Virus record (IMG/VR): IMGVR_UViG_3300042353_000155
Location: 1 to 34,905 of that record
Strand: one strand, 5' to 3'
Length of the DNA stretch: 34,905 nucleotides
Source: a virus
Shown: one piece after another, positions 24,056 to 31,640 of the stretch
Position numbering within the stretch: the stretch's first letter is position 1
Layout of the letters: the number at the start of each line of letters is the position of its first letter
Position numbers and translations under genes: made by a program
Notes under the pieces: generated by a model
Told to the model about the DNA's origin: nothing
The model's input: only the letters and a program-made list of their open reading frames with translations
Databases searched by the model: none

Positions 24056-24427
24056 ATGCAAGAATACACACTGACCCGCATGGAAGAACTTCAAAGCATC
24101 CACTGGGACATGTACAAGGATGCCTATAACTTCCGCCCACGGCATGTGGACACTAGCGGTTGGACTGAAGCCCAGTTCGAAGCTGAGTTCGAACAGTTGG
24201 CAGAAGTGATCCGCCGTGAAAGCCAACTCCGTGAACAGGCTGAGGACGCGGCTTCCATCGCGTTCGAAATGCGGATGCAGAGCCTGATGATGTCGGGTGC
24301 TAAGAGCTACGAGATGGCACTTCGTTGGGTCCACGAAGCTGAAGGCACCAGCGGCGATGACGAGTTCCTTGCTTGGACTTTGGACTTGCCCTACCGCTAT
24401 TTTGCAGTTGACAAGGCCACAGTTTGA
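24056..24427 (+). CDS. Hypothetical acidic helical protein (123 aa)
   Basis: MQEYTLTRMEELQSIHWDMY start, WTEAQFEAEFEQLAEVIRRE centre, LPYRYFAVDKATV end. Helical and acidic; no domain recognised. SD GGAGCACACA. Its end (A-V-D-K) codes the -35 of the next promoter. Confidence 0.78.
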   Translation: MQEYTLTRMEELQSIHWDMYKDAYNFRPRHVDTSGWTEAQFEAEFEQLAEVIRRESQLREQAEDAASIAFEMRMQSLMMSGAKSYEMALRWVHEAEGTSGDDEFLAWTLDLPYRYFAVDKATV

Positions 24428-24436
24428 TAGTATAAT
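24408..24436 (+). promoter_or_regulatory. Sigma-70 promoter of a second ORF-free unit
   Basis: TTGACA (24408-24413) inside the previous gene, 17 bp, TATAAT (24431-24436). Confidence 0.85.
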
Positions 24437-24442
24437 AAACAC

Positions 24443-24551
24443 ATAAACAGCAACAAGGTGATCCTCGTATGTAAGAACCCAGCAGAAATGCAAAAAGGGT
24501 TGTAACCAAGGGATCCTAAGAGAGTTCGGAGACTCTGCCCAATATGTAGTT
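24443..24551 (+). ncRNA. Candidate small RNA
   Basis: About 110 bases between a consensus promoter and the next promoter, without an SD-linked ORF (the one ATG is followed at once by TAA). Possible stems: AACCC (24476-24480) with GGGTT (24497-24501), and AGAGT (24521-24525) with ACTCT (24532-24536). No typical terminator at its end, so it may read through into the next gene as a long leader. Confidence 0.5.
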
Positions 24552-24554
24552 AGG

Positions 24555-24583
24555 TTGACAACTTGCCAAAGTAGTTGTATAAT
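24555..24583 (+). promoter_or_regulatory. Sigma-70 promoter, gene 24615
   Basis: TTGACA (24555-24560), 17 bp, TATAAT (24578-24583); ACAACT/AGTTGT inverted repeat within it. Confidence 0.85.
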
Positions 24584-24614
24584 AAACACTTACACACACA
24601 AGGGAGCGACCCAA

Positions 24615-24998
24615 ATGACTACTATTAACTATGACCGTTTTGCCAGTTTTGACATTAACGAGTGCTGTGACCACTTTGACAGCGAGAAGCAGAGCAACTG
24701 GAAGAAGATAAACAAGTTCATCATTGCAGATGGACAAGAGTACGCCCACATTATGGAAACAGAGTTTGACTTTGAAGACACAGGTGATGGCGAGTACGAG
24801 GCCTTCCAAGCAGGCGTTAAGTATGCACTGACCAAGATGAACATTGCCTTTGAGGCCGCCGCAGTGGATCTCCAGGTATGCGAGGTGGACTTGGTAGAGA
24901 GCATGGGCTTTGTGCTGGTACGTGCAGACGACGAGCCCGAGGACTTTGTAAAACGAGTGCTTAAGAAGCCCGTTATGATGGTTGACAGCTGGGTCTAA
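24615..24998 (+). CDS. Hypothetical acidic protein (127 aa)
   Basis: MTTINYDRFASFDINECCDH start, acidic middle ETEFDFEDTGDGEYEAFQAG, end KKPVMMVDSWV. SD GGGAGCGA. The V-D near the end (GTT GAC) is the next -35 box. Mixed alpha/beta; no domain recognised. Negative charge again typical of early phage proteins aimed at host enzymes, which is only a suggestion. Confidence 0.78.
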   Translation: MTTINYDRFASFDINECCDHFDSEKQSNWKKINKFIIADGQEYAHIMETEFDFEDTGDGEYEAFQAGVKYALTKMNIAFEAAAVDLQVCEVDLVESMGFVLVRADDEPEDFVKRVLKKPVMMVDSWV

Positions 24999-25010
24999 AG
25001 CTGTTATAAT
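24982..25010 (+). promoter_or_regulatory. Sigma-70 promoter, gene 25042
   Basis: TTGACA (24982-24987), 17 bp, TATAAT (25005-25010). Contains ACAGCT/AGCTGT inverted repeat joining -35 to -10. Confidence 0.85.
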
Positions 25011-25041
25011 TACTACTTAAACAACACACAGGAGCGAACCT

Positions 25042-25395
25042 ATGTTAGCACAAGCAACAGTTATCACACAAGAAGCAGTTCAAAACGCTTGCAACGAAGC
25101 AGGCATCCAAGCCCGTACAGCGGCCAAAGCATTCCACGCCAAACACGGCGACAGAGATGCATGCGGCTTTGCGTGGGTCAACGTGTTTGGCGTTCGTTCA
25201 AACAGCAAAGTGGGCAAGTGGCTACAGGCCGCAGGCTTCCGCAAAGACTACACGGGTGCATTGAGCTTGTGGAACCCCAGCGGCTTCCCTACTCAATCAA
25301 TCAGCATTTTGGAAGCGGGAGCAGATGCCTACGCCCAAGTGCTCAAAGACAAGTTGGGTCTGGACAAGGTCTACAGCGGAAGCAGAATGGACTAA
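25042..25395 (+). CDS. Conserved hypothetical phage protein (117 aa)
   Basis: Begins MLAQATVITQEAVQNACNEA and has HGDRDACGFAWVNVFGVRSN then GALSLWNPSGFPTQSISILE. I recall this CGFAWV...KxxK...FxKxYxGGxxxWNPS pattern as a recurring phage hypothetical family; function unknown. SD AGGAGCGAA. Confidence 0.8.
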   Translation: MLAQATVITQEAVQNACNEAGIQARTAAKAFHAKHGDRDACGFAWVNVFGVRSNSKVGKWLQAAGFRKDYTGALSLWNPSGFPTQSISILEAGADAYAQVLKDKLGLDKVYSGSRMD

Positions 25396-25404
25396 CCAAA
25401 ATAC

Positions 25405-25433
25405 ATGACAGAGCCGCAAGGTTCTGTTATAAT
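25405..25433 (+). promoter_or_regulatory. Sigma-70 promoter of the AAA ATPase gene
   Basis: ATGACA (25405-25410, one base off consensus), 17 bp, TATAAT (25428-25433). ACAGAGCC and GGTTCTGT form an inverted repeat with one G-T pair. Confidence 0.8.
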
Positions 25434-25467
25434 TAAATCTTTAAACAGCGTAAATAAAGGAACACAA

Positions 25468-26352
25468 ATGGCTAAAGTCGTTACATCAAAGATGCTTATG
25501 GCACTACAATCAGAAGTTACCAGCAAGACTCTTGAAGTCGAAGCTGTGAAGAAGGATCTGTCTAAAGAAACGGATGAAGAGATACTGACTCGTTTGAGAG
25601 ATCGTTTTGAGATCCTGGACGACATGACTCGTGCAGTTAAGAGCGGCAAGGTACGTGCTATGATTGTCACAGGCCCTCCGGGTGTGGGCAAGAGCCACGG
25701 TGTTGAGACTGTGTTGTCAAAGCACGATGTGTTTGCCAATGTGGCACAGGACGAGAAGCTGAAGAAGTATGAAGTAGTCAAAGGTGCTATGAGTGCCCTG
25801 GGCTTGTACTCTAAGCTGTATCACTACAAGGATGCCAAGAACATTCTAGTGTTTGATGACTGTGACAGTGTGCTGTTGGATGACTTGAGCTTGAACATTC
25901 TTAAGGCAGCATTGGATACATCCAGCAAGCGTATGATCCATTGGAACACTGACTCACACCTATTGCGTCGTGAAGGCGTGCCAGACAGCTTTGAGTTCAA
26001 GGGCGGTGCTATCTTTATTACCAACATCAAGTTCGATCACGTTAAGTCAAAGAAGCTCCGCGATCACTTGGAAGCATTGGAGTCACGCTGCCACTACTTG
26101 GACCTTACTATCGACACAGAGCGTGAGAAGATCCTACGCATTGAGCAGGTGGTTAACGAGTGCGGTATGCTGGACAAGTATGAGTTCGAACCCTACCAAG
26201 CAATGGAGGTAGTGGACTTTGTTAAGGCCAACGTGCATCGCCTGCGTGAGCTGAGCTTGCGTACAGTCCTTAAGGTAGCTGACTTGAAGCATGGCTTCCC
26301 AGACAAGTGGAAGGCAGTAGCAGAGGTAACGTGTATGCGTAACAGCCGTTAA
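25468..26352 (+). CDS. AAA-type P-loop ATPase (294 aa)
   Basis: Walker A GPPGVGKS at residues 69-76, Walker B ILVFDDCD at 126-133, sensor-1-like FITN at 183-186. The N-terminal 50 residues look coiled-coil (VTSKTLEVEAVKKDLSKETD). The layout fits small phage AAA ATPases of unknown target. Start 25468 (MAKVVTSK) has AAAGGA upstream; the in-frame ATG at 25405 is part of the promoter -35. Last gene of the rightward series, followed by a terminator region. Cytosolic; role in replication or host remodelling cannot be told. Confidence 0.88.
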   Translation: MAKVVTSKMLMALQSEVTSKTLEVEAVKKDLSKETDEEILTRLRDRFEILDDMTRAVKSGKVRAMIVTGPPGVGKSHGVETVLSKHDVFANVAQDEKLKKYEVVKGAMSALGLYSKLYHYKDAKNILVFDDCDSVLLDDLSLNILKAALDTSSKRMIHWNTDSHLLRREGVPDSFEFKGGAIFITNIKFDHVKSKKLRDHLEALESRCHYLDLTIDTEREKILRIEQVVNECGMLDKYEFEPYQAMEVVDFVKANVHRLRELSLRTVLKVADLKHGFPDKWKAVAEVTCMRNSR

Positions 26353-26418
26353 GCTGTACGTGTATGCAGTACAGTAAGCAGCCACTAAGAGCTGTGCTGT
26401 ACACAAGGTCTCGCCAAC

Positions 26419-26502
26419 GATTCGCTCCCGGCAACGAGACTCCTAGCCCGGAAGGATGTCCGGGCAGTGTGATCCCTGACAATAAATCCGATTCGCTCCC
26501 GG
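26419..26502 (+). repeat. Direct repeat GATTCGCTCCCGG flanking a hairpin
   Basis: Copies at 26419-26431 and 26490-26502. Between them GCCCGG/CCGGGC (about 26447-26465) forms a strong short hairpin. The second copy lies in the loop of the terminator at 26472. Confidence 0.7.
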
Positions 26503-26521
26503 TATGTCAGGGATTCTTTTT
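26472..26521 (+). terminator. Long-loop terminator after the AAA ATPase gene
   Basis: ATCCCTGACA (26472-26481) pairs perfectly with TGTCAGGGAT (26505-26514), followed by TCTTTTT. The 23-base loop is longer than usual. Confidence 0.75.
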
Positions 26522-26827
26522 GATTAAAATATCGGTCGGGGCATGCAAAATAAAAAAGATTTCGAGAGGGGTGGGGGACTATACAAATGATTTACTGTTG
26601 TATTTTTACAACAGCGCATGCAAAATCAACTCACCATAGGTGCCAAATCACCCCACCAAAAGCAAAAGTACTTCTCTATATTTTTTTACGCACAAGAAAT
26701 TTGCGGAGCAAAGGACCCATTCGGGGACTTCAAACTAACCCCGTATAGTGCGTAAGTACTGCTCAAATTTTTTCTGCGTATATTTTTTTTGAACCTTACA
26801 ACACCATTCTCGCTATAAATACACTGT
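26522..26827. other. A/T-rich intergenic region with several small repeats
   Basis: No gene is seen. It holds a direct repeat GCATGCAAAAT (26541-26551 and 26616-26626), a perfect hairpin CTGTTGTA-TTTT-TACAACAG (26595-26614), and inverted TTACGCAC/GTGCGTAA about 50 bp apart (near 26692 and 26747). Runs of T occur at 26681 and 26783. The right end has TATAAATA (about 26814-26821), the T4 late-promoter word, six bases before the next ATG. Confidence 0.55.
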
Positions 26828-27484
26828 ATGAAAATTATTGAAATACTTGAACCCACTGCGGAGCCCACAACCACTGCCACACCCACAACTCCCGCTAAGA
26901 AGTTTCAAGATATTGCCACTTTGCAAAAGGATCCTGATGCACTGGTCAATACTTGGGCACCACGATTAAATCAATTGCAAGCACGTTGTAACAGCATGTT
27001 AGCCAGACTCGTTCAAGCAGCTGGAGCACCATGGGCGAAAAAGCTAGCAGGCACTACTATCACAGTAAGAAGCACTGATCAGTACGTACAAGCCAATGCA
27101 CAGGATCGTACTATTATCATAGACATTACAGTGTTTTGGGACGCACCAGATGCCACACTGGCAGTGGCCATAGGACATGAACTTGGCCATATTGCACTGG
27201 CACACATAGGTGCACCAGCAACACCTGCAGTTTCACGTAAGGATGAGTTTGATGCTGATGACTTTGGTATTAAGCTGGCCAAATTACTAGGTTACAACAC
27301 TGCTGAATTGTTCAAGTTCATGCACAGTAAGGAAGAGTATGATTGGACTAACTTTGTATCCAGCATGCCCAATAGTACGCATCCAAATTATCAACAGCGT
27401 ATTGATCGTGCTAAGAAGGCAGGGTTTAAATTATCCAAGGGCGGACAACAACAGATCAACGCCCTACAACAGCATTTGGCCTAG
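26828..27484 (+). CDS. M48-like zinc metallopeptidase (218 aa)
   Basis: HELGH at residues 117-121 gives two zinc ligands and the catalytic Glu; E140 in DEFDADDFG fits the third ligand and the ExxAD motif; STHPNYQQRI near 183-192 is the usual M48 substrate-side motif. No membrane segments, unlike HtpX. The N-terminus MKIIEILEPTAE followed by a Thr/Pro-rich linker resembles T4-type capsid-targeting peptides that end in a prohead-protease site ([IL]xE). So it may be packed in the head and injected; that is inference. TATAAATA lies just before the ATG. Convergent with the next gene. Confidence 0.85.
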   Translation: MKIIEILEPTAEPTTTATPTTPAKKFQDIATLQKDPDALVNTWAPRLNQLQARCNSMLARLVQAAGAPWAKKLAGTTITVRSTDQYVQANAQDRTIIIDITVFWDAPDATLAVAIGHELGHIALAHIGAPATPAVSRKDEFDADDFGIKLAKLLGYNTAELFKFMHSKEEYDWTNFVSSMPNSTHPNYQQRIDRAKKAGFKLSKGGQQQINALQQHLA

Positions 27485-27493
27485 TATTATACT

Positions 27494-27817
27494 TTAGGCC
27501 CAGCTTACTGTTACTGTGGTAAAACTGTCGTTATTGGCATCGCTTTTGGTTACCACATATCCATAACGCACCATTAGTGCAGTAAACTCAGTTTCATTGG
27601 CTGCTACTCCGCCTTCCAACGCACCACCATCAAAACCACTGTAACTACTGTAGTTGAATACCTTTGTGCTGTAGCCCTGTGTTGCCCTTGTGCTAATAGT
27701 GGTAATTACCGTGGCATATTTTGCAGCCAGTGCGTCGTCGATTTCAGCTTGTGAAGCTGAGTCCACCAATATTTTCATATTGGCTGCTAGGGGTATGCTT
27801 GCGGATATGGTTGCCAT
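27494..27817 (-). CDS. Hypothetical, probably virion-associated protein (107 aa)
   Basis: MATISASIPLAANMKILVDS start, helical part SQAEIDDALAAKYATVITTI, then a beta-rich Gly/Ser/Thr segment and DSFTTVTVSWA end. Low charge and small-residue richness are typical of phage structural proteins. GGAG SD before the ATG. TTTAAATA, a T4-late-like word, lies upstream. Confidence 0.7.
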   Translation of the reverse strand: MATISASIPLAANMKILVDSASQAEIDDALAAKYATVITTISTRATQGYSTKVFNYSSYSGFDGGALEGGVAANETEFTALMVRYGYVVTKSDANNDSFTTVTVSWA

Positions 27818-27898
27818 AGAATTCTCCAGTACTGTATTTAAAGGATTTGGTGAGAGTGATAATGTGGGCTGTTAACTGACCTAAAATCTGCTTTCCGA

Positions 27899-27925
27899 TT
27901 TTGCGCTTCGCTGCTACTTCGTAGC
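27899..27925 (-). other. Hairpin between genes 27942 and 27494
   Basis: On the minus strand GCTAC-GAA-GTAGC followed by GCGAAGC forms a compact hairpin after the stop of the 27942 gene. No T-run follows; possible processing or weak terminator element. Confidence 0.45.
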
Positions 27926-27941
27926 AAGAACCAGCGGGTGC

Positions 27942-28676
27942 CTAGATGCTGTCTACCAAAGCAGTAATGTATCGTTCATAGGCACGCTGTTCATCAGGTT
28001 TCATTATGTGTGAAGGCCAAGGCTGTTTGCCCGCATTGATAACGCTCAGGGCTGGTTGACCCGACATCATTTCTCCTGCCAAATTTCTCACATCGCCTAT
28101 GGAGCTGTCCAGCACATGGGCCACACGTGCCAGTTTGGCATTGCCATAATACGTATTGATCATTTCTTCTGTCCAACCTTTGTTGAACCAGCCTTTGGCA
28201 CCAATGCCAAAGAACGGATACCATTTGCCCACAGGCACTCCGGTTTTGCCACCACTGCCTGTGCTCACATAAAACGGAGCAGCAAAACCATCTATGTCCA
28301 CCACCACTATGGGTCTAGTACCTATCTGCACTATTTTATCCTGTGTGCCCGGAAGATTGTGCAACTGCAATCCAACCCTTTCTGCTTGAGCTGTTTTGGC
28401 GGCCAGTGCAGGAAAGGTATCCAGTCCGGCTGTGGATTTGGGTGTGGTGTATATGGGAGTGGGTCTAGGAGTTTGATCAGGATCACGAGTGGGCGTGGGA
28501 GTTGCACCAGTGGGTTTGGATGTTTGACCAAGATCCGGCCGTGTGGGAGTGGGGGTTGCACCACTGGGCTTGCCCATTACGGGATCTATACGGGGCAGTT
28601 CTTTTGGCGCTTGTTTGCCAAATAGACCCAATATCTTGGATCCAATTCCTTCGCTGATTATTTCATGTACTCGCAT
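27942..28676 (-). CDS. Putative internal/virion protein with Pro-Thr repeats (244 aa)
   Basis: N-terminus MRVHEIISEGIGSKILGLFG fits the T4 capsid-targeting pattern with a possible prohead cleavage after ISE. Residues about 37-82 contain repeated GATPTPTRxD-like units. The C-terminal domain (IVVVDIDGFAAPFYVSTGSG...WYPFFGIGAKGWFNKGW) is unassigned. CATAAATA lies four bases before the ATG, similar to T4 late promoters. Role inferred: head-packaged protein; no enzyme motif seen. Confidence 0.7.
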   Translation of the reverse strand: MRVHEIISEGIGSKILGLFGKQAPKELPRIDPVMGKPSGATPTPTRPDLGQTSKPTGATPTPTRDPDQTPRPTPIYTTPKSTAGLDTFPALAAKTAQAERVGLQLHNLPGTQDKIVQIGTRPIVVVDIDGFAAPFYVSTGSGGKTGVPVGKWYPFFGIGAKGWFNKGWTEEMINTYYGNAKLARVAHVLDSSIGDVRNLAGEMMSGQPALSVINAGKQPWPSHIMKPDEQRAYERYITALVDSI

Positions 28677-28693
28677 GCAATATTTATGCGAAT

Positions 28694-29155
28694 TTACTCA
28701 GTGGGCTTCTTGCGACGGTAGTATTGATAGTTAACTGTGGTATCGTTGGTTTGATGCACAGTGGCACCGTTCTTGGTGTGGAATCGGCGTGCCATCTCAG
28801 TCTGGGGACTAAGTGTAACAATATCGTCCACATCCTTGTAGTCCTTTAGAATCCATTCTGCGGCTTCCTTGATCAAGCGGGCGCCTGCACCTGGTGCGTA
28901 ACTCCAAATGGTATAGAACACTGCCACACGTTTGTCCTTGTCCATGGTGACCAAATCTTCTTCGCTCTTGGGAATAGTGCTGAGCCATTGCATGCATGTG
29001 GCCGCAAGTATTTCCTCGCCTGCTTTCAGTATCAAGATTTCAGCTGCTTCATTTATACGCTGTTCAAGTGGAATGTGGGGTCGTACCGGATCGTCCTTGA
29101 TGCAACTTGCTCTAGGATCTTTCGGATCAGTTATGCGTATGAATTCCATGGTCAT
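28694..29155 (-). CDS. GNAT-like acetyltransferase fold protein (153 aa)
   Basis: The pattern AEILILKAGEEILAATCMQW, RVAVFYTIWSYAPGAGARLI, KEAAEWILKD and ARRFHTKNGATVHQ fits a GNAT fold: beta4 followed by an acetyl-CoA-binding loop (PGAGARLI, a degenerate R/QxxGxG/A) and the late A-x-x-F-x-x-K-N-G-A motif. Substrate unknown. Just downstream of the helicase gene, as a possible co-transcribed partner. Start 29155 or two codons later; SD weak. Confidence 0.65.
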   Translation of the reverse strand: MTMEFIRITDPKDPRASCIKDDPVRPHIPLEQRINEAAEILILKAGEEILAATCMQWLSTIPKSEEDLVTMDKDKRVAVFYTIWSYAPGAGARLIKEAAEWILKDYKDVDDIVTLSPQTEMARRFHTKNGATVHQTNDTTVNYQYYRRKKPTE

Positions 29156-29202
29156 TATATGTGTACTTATGTCTTTTGTCTTAAAGTTGTGTTACAGGAT
29201 GA

Positions 29203-30666
29203 TTACACATCATCCTGTGGTAAGTTGTTCAGTAAATCTCTTAGCTTGCTACTTTCGACCTGTGCTTTGATTCTAGGCTTGCCCAGGTCAAAACCTTCCG
29301 CAGGTGTGGCACGTTCCCATGCAGGTTTGGTTTCATCTGTTACAGTTTGACGGGCTTTGATACTGCTTAACAAACTGGATCCTGCACTGGCTTGTCCAGA
29401 ACCATATGTATCTTCTTGCTCACAGTCTGTGATACGCAGTGTATCAATATTAAAGTCCAGATCAATCTTTTGACCGACACCACTGCTGGAGCGTGTCTTC
29501 ATCAGCTGAATTTGATACTTGCCACGTTCACGCATAGCACGACTTGTAAAAATACCAAACACGTTATCTGCTGTTTGAATCTTGGAGAGCCCGCCCGATA
29601 TGTGGCTGTGGTCAAACTCAATTTCTTCCACTGCTCCACGATTCAACTGCGCCGCAGTAACGAATACACATTGCTTTTCCACTGCTAGATTACGTAGTTC
29701 TTCACTAACATACTTGTCCTTGACAAACAAGTTTTCTGCACTGATCTTCTTGCTCAAGGGCATTAGCAAGTCCATGTAGTCAACTAGCAATACATCAATC
29801 TTACGGCCCATTTTGATTTCATACTCTTTCATATAAGCACGAATATCATTGGCTGTCTTACCACTTGGCATGTACTTGACTTGGAACTGTCCAGATTTCT
29901 TGCCAATCATTTTGACTTTGATCTCAACGTCATCGATGTTCTTGAAAATCTCTCTTGTAGGGATTCCGGTTATCATTGCATCCACACGCATGGATACAAG
30001 TTCTTCACTCAATTCTAATGTGAGATACAGTACGTTAAGTCCAGATGTTGCATAGTTAACACCTAAGTTAGCTAGGAAAAGACTTTTACCAGCGCCACTA
30101 CCACCAGCCCAGATATTAAGTTCCCCGCGATTAAAACCCCCAAATAACTTATCGTCGACAGCTTTCCAACCTGTTGAAATTTGTCCATTCTTGTCCTTGA
30201 TCCTCATCAATCGTGCTCTTGGGTCTTTGAAATAATCAGTACCCATGTCTCTTTGTAATCCAATCTGTACCGCTTGTTTGATTTTTTCTTCCACTGGACC
30301 GTACTCACCTTTTTCCAGCAAATCTGCCGATTCTAGAATAGCACGTTCCAGTCCTTTGTGGCGGGTAAACGTTTCAAAGTCGTTGAGCAACCATTCAAAG
30401 TGTTCTTCACGTAGTTCTGTTGCTGCCTTGAGATTACTGCCTGTTGCCGCATTTAGAATGTCAGGCGTGGGTAACACATTGTTCTCACTTACATATGCAG
30501 TAAGAAACTCCGCTGGCTCACGTAGCTTACGGTCGAATAAACTGCTGTCAAAAATACTTTGGCAGCGTACAAATGTGCCTGCATCTGCCAGCATCATTTC
30601 CAAGTAGACTTTCTGGATGTCATATCCATAGTCCACGTTTTGTCTTGCTTTTTTATCATCTGTCAT
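29203..30666 (-). CDS. 41: Replicative DNA helicase, T4 gp41 / DnaB type (487 aa)
   Basis: Hexameric 5'-3' helicase of the phage replisome. N-terminal helical domain (residues 1-150), linker, then RecA-like core: Walker A AGGSGAGKS (187-195), catalytic E218 region TLELSEELV, Walker B VLLVDYMDLL (292-301), sensor Q340 in TAAQLNRGA, arginine-finger region GGLSKIQTADNVFGIF. Length fits T4 gp41 (475 aa). Neighbour primase supports the assignment. A TTGATA-17-TATAAT promoter ends six bases before ATG, so the message may be leaderless. Confidence 0.92.
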   Translation of the reverse strand: MTDDKKARQNVDYGYDIQKVYLEMMLADAGTFVRCQSIFDSSLFDRKLREPAEFLTAYVSENNVLPTPDILNAATGSNLKAATELREEHFEWLLNDFETFTRHKGLERAILESADLLEKGEYGPVEEKIKQAVQIGLQRDMGTDYFKDPRARLMRIKDKNGQISTGWKAVDDKLFGGFNRGELNIWAGGSGAGKSLFLANLGVNYATSGLNVLYLTLELSEELVSMRVDAMITGIPTREIFKNIDDVEIKVKMIGKKSGQFQVKYMPSGKTANDIRAYMKEYEIKMGRKIDVLLVDYMDLLMPLSKKISAENLFVKDKYVSEELRNLAVEKQCVFVTAAQLNRGAVEEIEFDHSHISGGLSKIQTADNVFGIFTSRAMRERGKYQIQLMKTRSSSGVGQKIDLDFNIDTLRITDCEQEDTYGSGQASAGSSLLSSIKARQTVTDETKPAWERATPAEGFDLGKPRIKAQVESSKLRDLLNNLPQDDV

Positions 30667-30671
30667 AATGT

Positions 30672-30700
30672 ATTATACGCTCTTTAAACTTTAATATCAA
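30672..30700 (-). promoter_or_regulatory. Sigma-70 promoter of the helicase gene
   Basis: Minus strand TTGATA (30695-30700) inside the end of the carbamoyltransferase gene, 17 bp, TATAAT (30672-30677). Predicted start is at or within two bases of the helicase ATG. Confidence 0.8.
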
Positions 30701-31640
30701 TGTGTTTGACTGGATCCCACGGATAATCCTGCACTCGATTTTTTGTATGATATAACACGGCGCCCATGCTACTACTAGGATCGCCAGGGTTAGGTAAACT
30801 CCATATGTACTTAAACTGTGGTTCTACTTCGTTACGATTGGCCTGACTGTTCATAGCACAACCGCCCATATAGACTAAACAGTCTGCATTAGTTAATGTC
30901 TTAGCCAGACGCATTATCTTGCCTACTTCTATTTCAAAACGCTCTTGTACTGCGGCAGCAAGGTCGCATTGTAGCTGTAACGTCTCTAATTTATTGTCAT
31001 CCCAATGCCCAACTCCTCTATGAAAGTTGTATTCTAAGTCAACTACTCCTGTTCCAAAGTAGTTACCTACTGTTCTTCTAAACAAGTAAGGATTACCTTG
31101 TTCTGCCATTTTCTGTAATAAGTGTTCGTCTTTTATTGGAGTTAACCCAATAAACTGAGTAAAGGCACTGTAGAACAATCCTAAACTATGTGGGTAACTT
31201 CTACTCCACACTTTCTTCATTTCGCCGTGACTGCAATTCCAAATTGTAGCACATTCAAACTCACCGATAGCATCAAGCACGACAACAGCACAGTGATTAA
31301 AAGGGCTGGTATAATAACCTGCCGCCGCGTGACTAGCATGGTGTGGAGTGTACGTAATTGGTGCATAATGTAATCCTGTTCTTTGTGTATAGTTATTTGG
31401 TAAGTTGCTTATATCCATGGCAGTACGATATTGTCCAGCATAAATTTGTCTTGCCTTCTTTACCCACGGACGTTCATACCAATATATGCGATCCGGTGCA
31501 CCACCATAATTTAATGCCTTAAGTTTAATCTCGCTAGGTATTTCATCTTCGTGTGAAACATCCAAACTTATTAGTCTCTCGTCCTTAAACACTGCAAGGC
31601 TACTGCCGTGATTAAGTGCATTAATCCCCCAGTGAATCAT
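30684..31640 (-). CDS. NodU/CmcH-type carbamoyltransferase, short form (318 aa)
   Basis: Kae1/ASKHA-like catalytic domain: N-terminal HWGINALNHGSSLAVFKDER, metal site H100-H101-A-S-H104, VVVLDAIGEFE (DGxGE-like, D123), SLGLFYSAFTQFIGL, and GGCAMNSQAN near residue 254. Family members transfer carbamoyl from carbamoyl phosphate to hydroxyls of sugars or antibiotics. Usual length is about 550; this one lacks the C-terminal domain that holds part of the carbamoyladenylate site. Position inside the replication module suggests nucleotide or DNA modification, which is inference. ATG overlaps the 37-aa gene's stop. Confidence 0.85.
   Translation of the reverse strand: MIHWGINALNHGSSLAVFKDERLISLDVSHEDEIPSEIKLKALNYGGAPDRIYWYERPWVKKARQIYAGQYRTAMDISNLPNNYTQRTGLHYAPITYTPHHASHAAAGYYTSPFNHCAVVVLDAIGEFECATIWNCSHGEMKKVWSRSYPHSLGLFYSAFTQFIGLTPIKDEHLLQKMAEQGNPYLFRRTVGNYFGTGVVDLEYNFHRGVGHWDDNKLETLQLQCDLAAAVQERFEIEVGKIMRLAKTLTNADCLVYMGGCAMNSQANRNEVEPQFKYIWSLPNPGDPSSSMGAVLYHTKNRVQDYPWDPVKHIDIKV

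Noticed and set aside
23900-24589. A 229-codon reading on the minus strand
   Set aside because: Antisense to two plus-strand genes and three consensus promoters; no SD or promoter of its own.
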